The notes below the pieces were generated by a model. That model made no database searches and was not told the DNA's origin. It saw only the letters and a list, made by a program, of their open reading frames with translations. A stretch of DNA of 64,000 nt from CAWBJO01 sp963789175 (GTDB lineage Bacteria; Pseudomonadota; Alphaproteobacteria; Rhizobiales; Aestuariivirgaceae): assembly GCA_963789175.1 (NCBI GenBank), contig CAWBJO010000007.1, forward strand, positions 806,001 to 870,000, written 5' to 3'. This document shows positions 19,691 through 28,941 of the stretch, piece by piece. Numbering within the stretch: position 1 is the stretch's first letter; each line of letters starts with the position of its first letter. A program made the translations under genes and the position numbers.

Positions 19691-21315
19691 TCGTCACCCT
19701 GCCGACCAGGCCGTTCGACGGCCAGAAACCCGGCACCTCCGGCCTCCGGAAAAAAGTCGGCGTCTTCCAGAAGCCGCACTATGCGGAGAACTTCATCCAG
19801 TCGATCTTCAACGCGCTCGATGGATACGCGGGAGCGTTGCTGGTCGTGGGCGGCGACGGGCGCTACTACAATCGCGAGGTCGTCCAGTCCGTCATCCGCA
19901 TGGCCGCCGCCAATGGTTTCGGCCGCATTCTTGTCGGCCGCGGCGGCTTCCTGTCGACGCCGGCGGCCTCGAACCTCATCCGCAAGTATGAGGCTTTCGG
20001 CGGCATCGTCCTGTCGGCGAGCCACAATCCGGGCGGGCCCGATGGCGATTTCGGGATCAAGTACAACGTCGCCAACGGCGGACCGGCGCCCGAGAAGGTC
20101 ACCGAAGCGATCTTCGCCGAGACGAGGAGGATCGACACGCTCAAGACCACCGACACGCCCGACCTCGATCTCGATCGGCTGGGCACGACTCGCATCGAAG
20201 GCGCGTCCGTCGAGGTGATCGATCCCGTCCGCGACTACGCCGAGCTGATGGCGAAGCTCTTCGATTTCGGGGCCATCGCCGATCACTTCGCCGGCGGCTT
20301 CACCATGTGCTTCGACGCCATGCACGCCATCACCGGCCCCTATGCAGAAGCCATTCTCGAGGAACGCCTCGGTGCGCGTGCCGGCACCGTCGTGAACGGC
20401 ACGCCGCTCCCCGATTTCGGCGGCCATCATCCCGATCCGAACCTCGTTCACGCCCGCGCTCTCTACGACCTGATGATGTCGCCGGCCGCTCCCGATTTCG
20501 GCGCCGCGTCCGACGGCGACGGCGACCGCAACCTCATCATCGGCCGCAATCAGTACGTGACGCCTTCCAACTCGCTTGCCATGCTGGCGGCCAATGCGAA
20601 GCTCGCGCCGGCCTATGCCGGCGGTCTTGCCGGCGTGGCGCGGTCCATGCCGACGAGCGCCGCCGTCGACCGCGTCGCCGGGCGCCTCGGCATCGCGTGC
20701 TACGAGACCCCGACCGGATGGAAGTTCTTCGGCAACCTCCTCGACGCCGGCCTCGCCACCCTGTGCGGCGAGGAAAGTGCGGGCACCAGTTCCGACCACA
20801 TCCGCGAGAAGGACGGGCTGTGGGCCGTCCTGCTGTGGCTGAACATTCTGGCGCGGCGGAAGGAGAGTGTTGCCGAGATCGCCCGCCGGCATTGGGCCGA
20901 GCATGGCCGCAACTATTACACCCGCCACGACTATGAGGAGGTCGACGCCGGCGCCGCTCAAGCCCTCATGGCCGATCTGCGCGGCGGGCTCGCCGGCCTC
21001 GTCGGCCGCTCCGTCGGCGGCGAGGTCGTGCGGCATGCCGACGACTTCGCCTATCGGGATCCGGTCGACGGCTCCGTCACGACGGGCCAGGGCATTCGCG
21101 TGCTGTTCGAATCCGGCTCCCGCATCGTCTACCGCCTGTCGGGCACCGGCACCGAGGGCGCGACGCTCCGCGTCTACATCGAACGCTTCGAGTCCGATCC
21201 GAGCCGGCTCGCCCTCGACACCCAGGCGACGCTGGCGGGATTGATCGCGGCCGCGAATGCCATCGCCGGCATCGCGCAGCGGACCGGCCGCGCCGCGCCT
21301 TCGGTCATCACCTGA
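19687..21315 (+). CDS. pgm: phosphoglucomutase (alpha-D-glucose-phosphate specific)
   Basis: A 542-residue phosphohexose mutase interconverting glucose-6-phosphate and glucose-1-phosphate, which links Pgi to GlgC and GlgP. Visible are the N-terminal PTRPFDGQKPGTSGLRKKV, the active-site phosphoserine loop (VLSASHNPGGPDGDFGIKYN), the metal loop (ASDGDGDRN), the sugar-binding loop (GEESAGTSSDHIREKDG) and the phosphate-binding segment (RLSGTGTEGATLRVY). Length and motif order match the eukaryote-like Pgm found beside glg genes in rhizobia. The ATG overlaps the glgA stop. Confidence 0.96.
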   Translation: MIVTLPTRPFDGQKPGTSGLRKKVGVFQKPHYAENFIQSIFNALDGYAGALLVVGGDGRYYNREVVQSVIRMAAANGFGRILVGRGGFLSTPAASNLIRKYEAFGGIVLSASHNPGGPDGDFGIKYNVANGGPAPEKVTEAIFAETRRIDTLKTTDTPDLDLDRLGTTRIEGASVEVIDPVRDYAELMAKLFDFGAIADHFAGGFTMCFDAMHAITGPYAEAILEERLGARAGTVVNGTPLPDFGGHHPDPNLVHARALYDLMMSPAAPDFGAASDGDGDRNLIIGRNQYVTPSNSLAMLAANAKLAPAYAGGLAGVARSMPTSAAVDRVAGRLGIACYETPTGWKFFGNLLDAGLATLCGEESAGTSSDHIREKDGLWAVLLWLNILARRKESVAEIARRHWAEHGRNYYTRHDYEEVDAGAAQALMADLRGGLAGLVGRSVGGEVVRHADDFAYRDPVDGSVTTGQGIRVLFESGSRIVYRLSGTGTEGATLRVYIERFESDPSRLALDTQATLAGLIAAANAIAGIAQRTGRAAPSVIT

Positions 21316-21319
21316 TCTC

Positions 21320-24300
21320 ATGCCGCCCTCCCGACCCATAGCCCGGCCGGGCGAGCCTTCGCCGCTCGGCGTCACCGTCGCCCGCGGCGGGATCAATGTG
21401 AGCGTGCTCTCGGAGCACGCCTCCGAGGTTTTCTTCTGCCTCTTCGACGCCAAGGGCGGGCGCGAGGTGGCGCGCCTGACTTTGCCGGGGCGCACCGGCG
21501 ACCGCCGTCACGCCTTCATCAGCGCAGTCAAGCCGGGCGCCCGCTACGGGCTGCGGGCCGACGGACCCTACGATCCCGCCCGCGGCCGCTGGTTCGATCC
21601 ATCGAAGCTCCTGGTCGATCCCTATGCGGTGGAGCTCGACCGCCCCTTCGTTTTTCGCTCCGAGCTCACGGCGCCGCGCGAGGCCGCCGTCAACTCCGCG
21701 CCCTTCATGCCCAAGGCGATCGTCCGGGCCGCGCTGCCCCGCATCGCGATCGAGCCGCGGCTGCCGCATATGGTCTACGAGGTTTCGGCGCGCACGTTCA
21801 CCCGCAGGTTCGAGGCGATTCCGAAATCGAAGCGTGGGACGCTCGCCGGCCTCGCCCATCCGAAATCGATCGCCCATCTGCGCCGCCTCGGCGTCGACAC
21901 CGTCGAGATCATGCCGATTGCCGCTTGGTGCGACGAACGCCATCTCCCCGCCCTCGGCCTTGCCAACGTGTGGGGTTACAACCCGGTGACCTTCATGGCG
22001 CCCGATCCGCGCGTGGCCCCGGGTGGCATGGTCGAGGTGAGGGATGCCGTCGCCGCCCTCCGCAAGGCGGGCATCGGCGTCATCCTCGACGTCGTCTTCA
22101 ATCACACCGCCGAAAGCGACGTCGAGGGCGCGACGCTGTCTCTTCGCGGTCTCGACAGCCGGCTTTACTATCGCCACGACGAAGACGGCCGCCTCGTCAA
22201 CTGGACGGGCTGCGGCAACACCCTGGCGACCGAGCGGGCGTCGGTGCTGCGACCACGTTCTGGATGCGCTGCGCCATTGGGCCGCCGCCGGCTTCGATGG
22301 TTTCCGCTTCGATCTCGCGACCGTCCTCGGCCGCACGCCGCACGGCTTCTCGACCGGCGCCGAGCTGTTTCGGGCCATCGAACGGGATCCCGTGCTCGGC
22401 CGCCTGACCATGATCGCCGAACCGTGGGACGCAGGTCCCGATGGATACCGGCTCGGCGCTTTCCCGTCCGGCTGGCGCGAGTGGAACGACCGCTATCGCG
22501 ACGACGTGCGCCGCTTCTGGCGAAGCCCCGAAGGCGGCATCGGCGCTCTCGCCACCCGGCTCGCCGGCTCCTCCGACGTGTTCGCTTCACCCGGCCGCCG
22601 GCCGTCGGCGTCCATCAACTACGTCGCCGCGCACGACGGCTTCACCCTGCGCGACCTGGTTTCCTATTCGGAGAAACACAATCTCGCCAATGGCGAGAAC
22701 AATCGCGACGGCAGCAGCGAGCCGACCTCGTGGAACAACGGGGTCGAGGGCGACACCCTCGATCCCGGGATCGAGGCGCGCCGCACCCGCGACGTCCACG
22801 CCCTCCTCGCAACCCTCTTCCTGTCGCGCGGCACGCCCATGCTGACCGCCGGCGACGAGCTCGGCCGCACCCAGGGCGGCAACAACAACGCCTATGCCCA
22901 GGACAATGAGACGACCTGGATCGACTGGAGCGCCGCCGACCAGGCCCGCATCGCCTTCGTCGCCGGCCTTGCCGCGTTCCGCAGGCGCCATCCCGCCGTC
23001 GCTGCGGACCGTTTCCTGACCGGGCTTGCCGCCGCACCCGGCGGGCTGCCCGACGTGCGTTGGCTGACACCTTCGGGAGCGGACATGAGCGAGGCCGATT
23101 GGCACGCCGCAGATGCGCCCGTGCTGGGCGTTCTCTTGCACGACGATGCCGAGGACCGGGTCTTGATCTGGTTCAACCGCGGTACGGAAAATGTCGATGC
23201 CGTGCTGCCGGCGACCCGGCCCGGCCATGTGTGGGAGCTCAACGTCGAGTCCGCACGAACCCGTGCCGACCTCGAGGAGGAGGTCGAGGGCGAGCGCATC
23301 GCCCTGCCGCCCCGTTCCGTCGTCGCGCTGGCTGAAATTCGACTGTCGCCCCGCCGCCTGTCGCGCCGGGCCGAGGATGCCGTCGTCGAGGAGATCGCGG
23401 CGGCGGCCGGCATCCAGCCCGACTGGTGGACCATCGACGGCGAGCATCACATCGTCGGGCTCGACACCAAGCGCGCCATCCTCGACGCGATGGGCCATTC
23501 CGTGGCCGGCGCCGCGGCGAAGGAAGCGCTCCGTGCGCTGATGAAGGAGCGTGTTGCCCGTCTTCTGCCCGCCATGCACGTCGCGGAGGCCGACCGTCCC
23601 TTCGAGCTTCCCCTTCGTCTGGCATTGGCCGAGGTCGACCGGCGACCCGCCCTCCATCTCACGCTCGAATCCGGTGAGACTCGGGACATCGACATCGATC
23701 TCGCCGCCGCCGAAAACGGCCGCACGAGCTTCGAAGGCGAAGACTACGCTACGCGCCGCGTCGCCATGCCGCCTCTGCCCATGGGGTACCACGCCCTCCG
23801 CATCGGCGACGACGGGCCGGCCTGCCGCCTCGTCGTTGCGCCGCCTGCCGCATACGTGCCGGGCGAGCTTGGCGACGGCGGCCGCAGCTGGGGCCTCGCC
23901 GCCCATCTCTATTCGCTCCGCCACGACGGCGACCAGGGCATCGGCGACTTCGAGACGCTGACGCGTTACGGCACGGCGACGGCGGCGCTCGGCGGCACAC
24001 TGGCCGGCATCAACCCGCTACACCATCTCTTCCCGACCGATCGCGGCCGCGCCAGCCCCTACCAGCCTTCCGATCGCCGTTTCATCGATCCGATCTACAT
24101 CGACCTCGCGGCGCTCGTAACGGAATTCGGCGAGGGCGGGGCGCGCCGCCTGTTCGCCGATGGCGAACGCCGTTTTGCCGCCCTGCGCGCCGGCCGCTAT
24201 GTCGACTACGAGGCGGTGTGGAAGATCAAGCGCAGGATCCTCGAAGCCGCCTTCGACCGGTTCGCGCGGCAAGGGGATTCGGCCGAGCGCCAGGCCTTCG

Positions 24301-25424
24301 CGGCGTTCGCAAGGGACGGCGGCGAAGCCCTGCGCCGCCACGCCGCCTTCGAAGCCTTCGCGGACGAGGCCGGCACCGTCGACCGCGGCCGCTGGACCGC
24401 CGAGCGTCGCAAGGCGAGCCCACGCCTGCTGGAGCGAAGCGCGCGCCGCCTCGCCGATGCCATGGAGTTCCGCGTCTGGCTGCAGTGGATCGCCGGCCGG
24501 CAGCTTGCCGATGCCGCCGAGCGCAGCCGCACGGCGGGACTGACGCACGGCTTCTACGGGGACCTCGCCATCGGGACCGCGCCCGACGGCGGCGAGACCT
24601 GGGCCGATCCGCAGCACTTCGCCGGCGGCGTTTCGCTCGGCGCGCCGCCCGACCCCTTCGCCGCGGCGGGCCAGGTCTGGAGCCTGACGCCCTTCCGGCC
24701 GCAGGCGCTTGCCGAAAGCGGCATGGCGATCTATCGCGACATCCTCGCCGCCGGCATGCGTCATGCCGGAGCGCTGCGCATCGACCATGTGCTCGGCTTC
24801 ATGCGCCAGTTCTGGGTGCCCGACGGCGCGCCCGGCAGCCTCGGCGCATATGTGACCTTTCCCGACGATGCCCTGATCGCGACGACGGCGATCGAGAGCC
24901 ACCGTGCCCGCTGCATGATCGTCGGCGAGGATCTGGGAACCGTGCCCGAGGGGCTGCGCGCCCGCCTCGCCGCGGCGAAGCTCTTGTCCTACAAGCTCCT
25001 GTGGTTCGAGCGCGACGGTCCGGCCTTCCGCTCGCCGCTGGGCTATCCGCATCTCTCCGCCTGCTGCCTCTCCTCCCACGACCTGCCGACCTTCATGGGC
25101 TGGCGCCGCGCCGCCGCGCCCGGCGAGGTCGATGCATTGAAGGCGGCCATCGCCGCCGAGGGCATCGCGCCGGGTGACGACGATGCGCAGATGATGGCGG
25201 CCACCCACGCGATGGTTGCCTCCGCGCCGTCCGCGCTGATGCTGGTGCAGGCCGACGACCTTTTCGAGGAAGCCGAGCCGCTGAACGTGCCCGGCACCGA
25301 CCGCGAACGTCCGAACTGGCGCCGCCGCCTCCCGGCGCCGATCGACGAGCTCGCCGGCCGCCCCGTCGCGCGGGCCGTCGTCGCCGCGGTCCGCGCGGCG
25401 CGTCCGACTCCGGAGAAATCCTAG
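21320..25424 (+). CDS. GlgX-MalQ fusion: glycogen debranching enzyme plus 4-alpha-glucanotransferase, one frameshift
   Basis: A bifunctional protein of about 1367 residues once one extra base near 22250 is removed. The N-terminal part (about 1-690) is GlgX: CBM48-like start (RPGEPSPLGVTVARGGINVS), VWGYNPVTFMAPDPRV, ILDVVFNHTAESD, then after the break GFDGFRFDLATVLG, TMIAEPWDAGPDGY and YVAAHDGFTLRDLVSYSEKH. It hydrolyses alpha-1,6 branches. The C-terminal part (from about IQPDWWTIDGEHHIV) is MalQ (GH77), with INPLHHLFPTDRGRASPYQP, LRIDHVLGFMRQFWVPDG and IVGEDLGTVP. It disproportionates malto-oligosaccharides. No stop separates the two halves. The frame break falls exactly where VL should be followed by DHVLDALRHW. 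It closes the glycogen gene run and meets the next gene tail to tail. Confidence 0.92.
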
Positions 25425-26632
25425 AGCGACTCGAGATAGCGGATGAGGGCCGCCTGCTCTTCAGCCGGCAGCGCCTCGAAGCGGCCGCGCGCCGCCGTCG
25501 CCTCGCCGCCGTGCCACTTGATGGCCTCGCCGACCGTCGCCGCCCGTCCGTCATGCAAATAGCGCCGCTTGCCGCCGCGCGGTGCGAGGTCGAGGAGCGG
25601 CGCCGTGCGCCATTCGCCGGCGCCGGCATCGCCGTCGGGCGCCGGGCCGCTCAGGTTCGCGCCCATGTCGTGGAGGAGGAGATCGCTGAACAGCGGCACC
25701 GTTCCGCCGCCGCGGGCCGCCACTTCGGGCGCATGGCAGGCACCGCATCGGGCCTGCTCGAAGGCGGCCGGCGGCTGCCCCGGGCGGGCCGGCGGCTTGA
25801 GCGAGGCGACGAAGGTCGACAGCAGCGTCACGGCCTCGTCGTCGAGTTCCGCTTGCGAGCCCGCTTCGATGCCGGTGAGGCGGGCGAGGCATGCCGTCTG
25901 CAGCGTCGTGCAGTCGCCGTGCGGGTGTGGATCGAGGCGCGAGCCGAGCCCCATGTCGACCGCGGCCGCCGTGGCGATCGATACCGCCAGCGACGGCGAA
26001 GCCGATTTCCAGCCGAAGCGTCCGACCGTCTCGCGCCCGTCGAGCGTCGCGATGCGGCGCACGCGGCCCGAGATGCCGTCGCCGTCGCGGTCGTCGGGAT
26101 CGGCGAGCGCCATGACCGCGTGCTCGTCGGCCTGCTCGATGAGTCCGCGCCCGGCGAGCGACGGCGCGACGCGGATCTCGCTCAGGCTCGTCGGCACCGG
26201 CCCGTTGAAGCGCACCACCGCGATCATCCGCGTGAGCGCATCAACGCCTTCACCCCCGCCTTTGACGAGGGTCGGGAAGATGCGCGCCTCCGGCACCATG
26301 CCGGGCACGCCGCGCTCCTGCAGCTGGCGGCCGTAGAGCGGATCGGGCATGCCGTCGGGCGCCACCAGCCGGACGACGAAACCGCGTGCCGCGAGCGAGT
26401 CGCCCGCGACGGAGAAGCTGGCGGGACCGCCGCCCTTGTGGCAGCCGTCGCACGATGTGGCGTTGAAGAGCGGGCCGAGGCCGTTCGCCGACGACGTCGA
26501 CGACGGCGAGGCGATCCATCGCCGTTCGAAGAGCGCCTTGCCGGCATGGATGTCGAGCCCGTCCGCGATGGCGGCCATCGCCGTCGCGGCAAGCGCAATG
26601 ACACCCATCATGCCGGCCGCGGCATGGCGCAT
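25421..26632 (-). CDS. secreted di-haem oxidoreductase (DUF1111 / DHOR family)
   Basis: A 403-residue c-type cytochrome-like protein with a signal peptide (AAGMMGVIALAATAMAAIA). It has two haem-attachment motifs, CDGCH near residue 60 and CGACH near residue 295. The conserved stretches GRFGWKSASPSLAVSIATAA and FSDLLLHDMGANLSG are typical of the di-haem oxidoreductase family. It should act in the periplasm; its substrate is not known for most members. GGGAGAG lies 7 bases before the ATG. It converges on the GlgX-MalQ gene with the two stop codons sharing the tetramer CTAG (25421-25424), so no terminator separates them. No obvious partner gene is nearby. Confidence 0.85.
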   Translation of the reverse strand: MRHAAAGMMGVIALAATAMAAIADGLDIHAGKALFERRWIASPSSTSSANGLGPLFNATSCDGCHKGGGPASFSVAGDSLAARGFVVRLVAPDGMPDPLYGRQLQERGVPGMVPEARIFPTLVKGGGEGVDALTRMIAVVRFNGPVPTSLSEIRVAPSLAGRGLIEQADEHAVMALADPDDRDGDGISGRVRRIATLDGRETVGRFGWKSASPSLAVSIATAAAVDMGLGSRLDPHPHGDCTTLQTACLARLTGIEAGSQAELDDEAVTLLSTFVASLKPPARPGQPPAAFEQARCGACHAPEVAARGGGTVPLFSDLLLHDMGANLSGPAPDGDAGAGEWRTAPLLDLAPRGGKRRYLHDGRAATVGEAIKWHGGEATAARGRFEALPAEEQAALIRYLESL

Positions 26633-26794
26633 GGCTGATCTCTCCCGTCAGGGCCGCCATTCTAGCCGCAACCGATCCCGTTCAGGAACGGGAAATACCG
26701 TCCCTGGAACCCTTCCAGCGTTGGAAATTGCCGAGCAGATTCGGTGGCCCATTGCCCTCGGGTAAACGCCGCGCCGGCCAGCTTAGCCTTAACG

Positions 26795-27145
26795 CTAGAG
26801 GATATGGGGGCACTTGATGACGATGCGATGCGGGGATGAGCGGAGATCGATATCGAGCGTCAAGGTGTAGTCGCTTCTGCCCTCCTCCTCGCTCCACAGG
26901 GGGAGGTCGATTCCGATCCATTCGTCCGCCTTCGGATCGCCGAAGATGGAAGCCAGAGCGAGATGATCGGCGGGCGGAGCGATGAACGTCACGTCCATGC
27001 GGTCGAGATACGGCCAGAAATGCTCTTCCCCCAAGATCTCCAGGGCCGCGATGCGCGCCATGCGGTCGCGGTCCTTGGTCGCGATGGCGAGGACGATCTC
27101 GTCGATGCGTTCGGCATCGCCCGAATGAATCTGCGCAGGCTTCAT
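26795..27145 (-). CDS. hypothetical protein, 116 residues
   Basis: I do not recognise a family with confidence. The protein is soluble and acidic, with no signal peptide or membrane segment. It starts MKPAQIHSGDAERIDEIV and ends with a strand-rich part containing LPLWSEEEGRSDYTLTLDID. I took the ATG at 27145; a longer reading would run into the degenerate Imm26 repeat. It lies immediately downstream of an immunity-like gene and its duplicated tail, on the same strand, so an immunity-related role is possible. Only position supports that. Confidence 0.5.
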   Translation of the reverse strand: MKPAQIHSGDAERIDEIVLAIATKDRDRMARIAALEILGEEHFWPYLDRMDVTFIAPPADHLALASIFGDPKADEWIGIDLPLWSEEEGRSDYTLTLDIDLRSSPHRIVIKCPHIL

Positions 27146-27300
27146 GCGCGAGTCGCCGCCGGCTTCAGGGCTTCGCAGGTGGCGTTGGGGATGCCGGCGA
27201 AATGATCGCGCAGCCGCTCCTCCACATGATGCAGTTCCAACATCGCCGCGCATCCGAGGCCCTCGATCGCGCTCAAGCTCGCCGGCCGCACGACGCCGCG
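27142..27300 (-). pseudogene. remnant of a second Imm26-like gene (C-terminal tail only)
   Basis: Translated on the minus strand this stretch gives LHHVEERLRDHFAGIPNATC followed by EALKPAATRA and a stop. It is nearly the same as the C-terminus of the adjacent Imm26-like protein, but no start or N-terminal part remains in frame. The DNA at 27161-27300 repeats 27313-27452. It is best read as the leftover of a tandem paralogue after a deletion, or a partial duplication. Confidence 0.6.
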
Positions 27301-27452
27301 GCGACCGCGGTCGGTTTCAGGGCTTCGCAGGTCGCGTTGGGGATGCCGGCGAAATGGTCGCGCAGCCGCTCCTCCACGTGATGCGGCTCCCACATCGCCG
27401 CGCATTCGAGGCCCTCGATCTCGCCCAAGCTTGCCGGCCGCTCGACGCCGCA
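27161..27452. repeat. about 140-bp imperfect direct repeat at the 3' end of the Imm26-like gene
   Basis: Copy A is 27161-27300 and copy B is 27313-27452, offset by 152 bases. By hand alignment about 127 of 140 positions match, without gaps. Copy B is the 3' part of the intact Imm26-like frame; copy A is a truncated paralogous tail. The differences are scattered, so the duplication is not very recent. Confidence 0.75.
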
Positions 27453-27767
27453 GTGATAGATGCGGCATTCGCCGGTGACGATGTCCTGGGTGAAGAAGCG
27501 CGGCGGTGCGAGGAGGCAGGGTTCGAGCGCCCGGTTGTCGAGAACGGGCCATGCACCCACGGCGATGGCCTTTTCCATGACGCGGATCTTGAAGACCACG
27601 GGCGCGGCGAGGATGACATCGATTTCGGGCACTTCGCCGAGGCGGAGATCGTAGAACGCGACGATGGCGCGATCGAGCACTCGGCCGAAGCCGTAGTGGC
27701 CGTCGCGCAGCGGAATGAGGATGACGTCTCCCGGGCGGGGCCGAACCCGCTTTCCCTGCGAGCGCAT
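27273..27767 (-). CDS. Imm26-like immunity protein
   Basis: A 164-residue cytoplasmic protein. The N-terminus has the Imm26-type pattern of a short basic start then PGDVILIPLRDGHYGFGRVL, with later strands VAFYDLRLGE and VFKIRVMEKAI. Imm26 proteins are predicted immunity factors of polymorphic toxin systems; they block a partner toxin in the same cell. The ATG at 27767 was chosen as the first one before the conserved PGDV segment. The gene lies downstream of a broken RHS-type gene on the same strand, the usual place for an immunity gene, but no matching toxin is left. Family assignment is by pattern recognition only. Confidence 0.6.
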   Translation of the reverse strand: MRSQGKRVRPRPGDVILIPLRDGHYGFGRVLDRAIVAFYDLRLGEVPEIDVILAAPVVFKIRVMEKAIAVGAWPVLDNRALEPCLLAPPRFFTQDIVTGECRIYHCGVERPASLGEIEGLECAAMWEPHHVEERLRDHFAGIPNATCEALKPTAVAAASCGRRA

Positions 27768-27938
27768 TGTTGAAAAGTCCTTAAAGCGAATGACCGGCAA
27801 AAGAAATTTTCTGGTGCGGGCGATTTTCGCGATCAGGGGAAGGCGCCGTCGAGGACGCGCAACGCACACCCGGCCGAGCGGCGGCCCTTGCTCCGGAGAG
27901 GAAGGGCGGCGGATCGCAGTCGAAGCGCGACGGAGCGG

Positions 27939-28166
27939 CTAGCGCAGGCAGCTCTTGCCGTGCGAGTTCGACTGGGCCATGGCATTCTGGAAATCACGAA
28001 TGGAGAACCCGATCTCGATCAGCTTTTCCAACAGCGCGTCGACCTCCGCGGGCGTGCGCGCTTCGAACGCGAACGTGCCGCATGGCTGCAGGACATCGAC
28101 GACATATCGGTCGCCGTCTCTTCGTATCGTCAGACGCCGAAGCTTTGCAACCTTCGATCTGCGCAT
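27939..28166 (-). CDS. hypothetical protein, 75 residues
   Basis: A small basic N-terminus (MRRSKVAKLRRLTIRRDGDR) leads into YVVDVLQPCGTFAFEARTPA and an amphipathic helix with LLEKLIEIGFSIRDFQNAM. There is no signal peptide and no known family that I recognise. It sits between a small secreted protein and the Imm26-like gene, all on the minus strand. It may be one more small gene of the old toxin/immunity array. Confidence 0.4.
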   Translation of the reverse strand: MRRSKVAKLRRLTIRRDGDRYVVDVLQPCGTFAFEARTPAEVDALLEKLIEIGFSIRDFQNAMAQSNSHGKSCLR

Positions 28167-28298
28167 GGGTGTGGATTCTTGTTGCGAAGGAAATTTGATC
28201 GACTACCCGCGCGCGGTGCTGCTCGTTCGCACGCCACCTGCGCGGAAATGTCGGGCAGTCCATGTACGAAGCCGCTTGATGTGCGATGACATCGCCGC

Positions 28299-28577
28299 TC
28301 ACTTGGAGACTCCCGAAGATGCCGGTGACGCCTCCGGGACTTCCGTCTCCGGCACGGGGATGATCGTCGGGTCGCCGGGTCCGATGGAGTGGACGGGAAG
28401 CCCTGTCGCGGGATCGGAGGCGCCCATTGCATGCGCGTCGGACATCGATTCCGATTCCGCAGACTCGAACGACATTGCAAGCTGCACGGGTTGGGTTTCA
28501 GTGGCGAATGCGAGGGTCGCAGGATAGGACATCGAGAAAGCAATTAAAAAAGCACCGGACTGAAAAAATCGCGTCAT
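28299..28577 (-). CDS. small secreted or lipid-free periplasmic protein of unknown function
   Basis: A 92-residue product beginning with a convincing signal peptide (MTRFFQSGAFLIAFSMSYPA, cleavage near AFA). The mature part is low-complexity and acidic, rich in Ser, Glu and Pro (SFESAESESMSDAH, IIPVPETEVPEASPAS). The ATG at 28577 was preferred because the signal peptide begins exactly there. It lies about 365 bases downstream of the RHS-type pseudogene. I do not recognise a family. Confidence 0.5.
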   Translation of the reverse strand: MTRFFQSGAFLIAFSMSYPATLAFATETQPVQLAMSFESAESESMSDAHAMGASDPATGLPVHSIGPGDPTIIPVPETEVPEASPASSGVSK

Positions 28578-28604
28578 GAAAACTCTCTGAACAACCGCGC
28601 GCAA

Positions 28605-28941
28605 TCGGAAATTGGTGACGTAAGCAATCGATCTTCAATGGTGGAGTCGCGCCGAAGTGTCAATCGGTTGCAGCGCCATCGGATATTGTCTATTTTTTTC
28701 GCGCGCAATCTTGATGAGAAAGAATCGTGAAGTCTGTGAAGCCCACGGGCTCGGATCACTCTTCACGTGATAAAATTTTTCAACGACAGTTTGGGCAAAG
28801 ATCATTTCTCAATACGCCACTCACCAAATTTGCCCGCGAAGTCGATCCAATCCAATAGAACCGCAAGATTGAGGACATCCCAGCAATTGCAGGCAGGACT
28901 ACATTCCAGCCGCATTGTGCACGTTTGGTACGCACCGATTG
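28605..28941. other. 337-base gene-free, AT-richer spacer
   Basis: No supported gene. The sequence is clearly richer in A and T than the flanking operons and would hold the promoter of the small secreted protein at 28577. I see no long repeat, tRNA or convincing terminator. Confidence 0.5.

Noticed and set aside
27161..27452. Possible CRISPR-like repeat
   Set aside because: Only two long coding copies, no short regular repeats or spacers, and no cas genes in the window.
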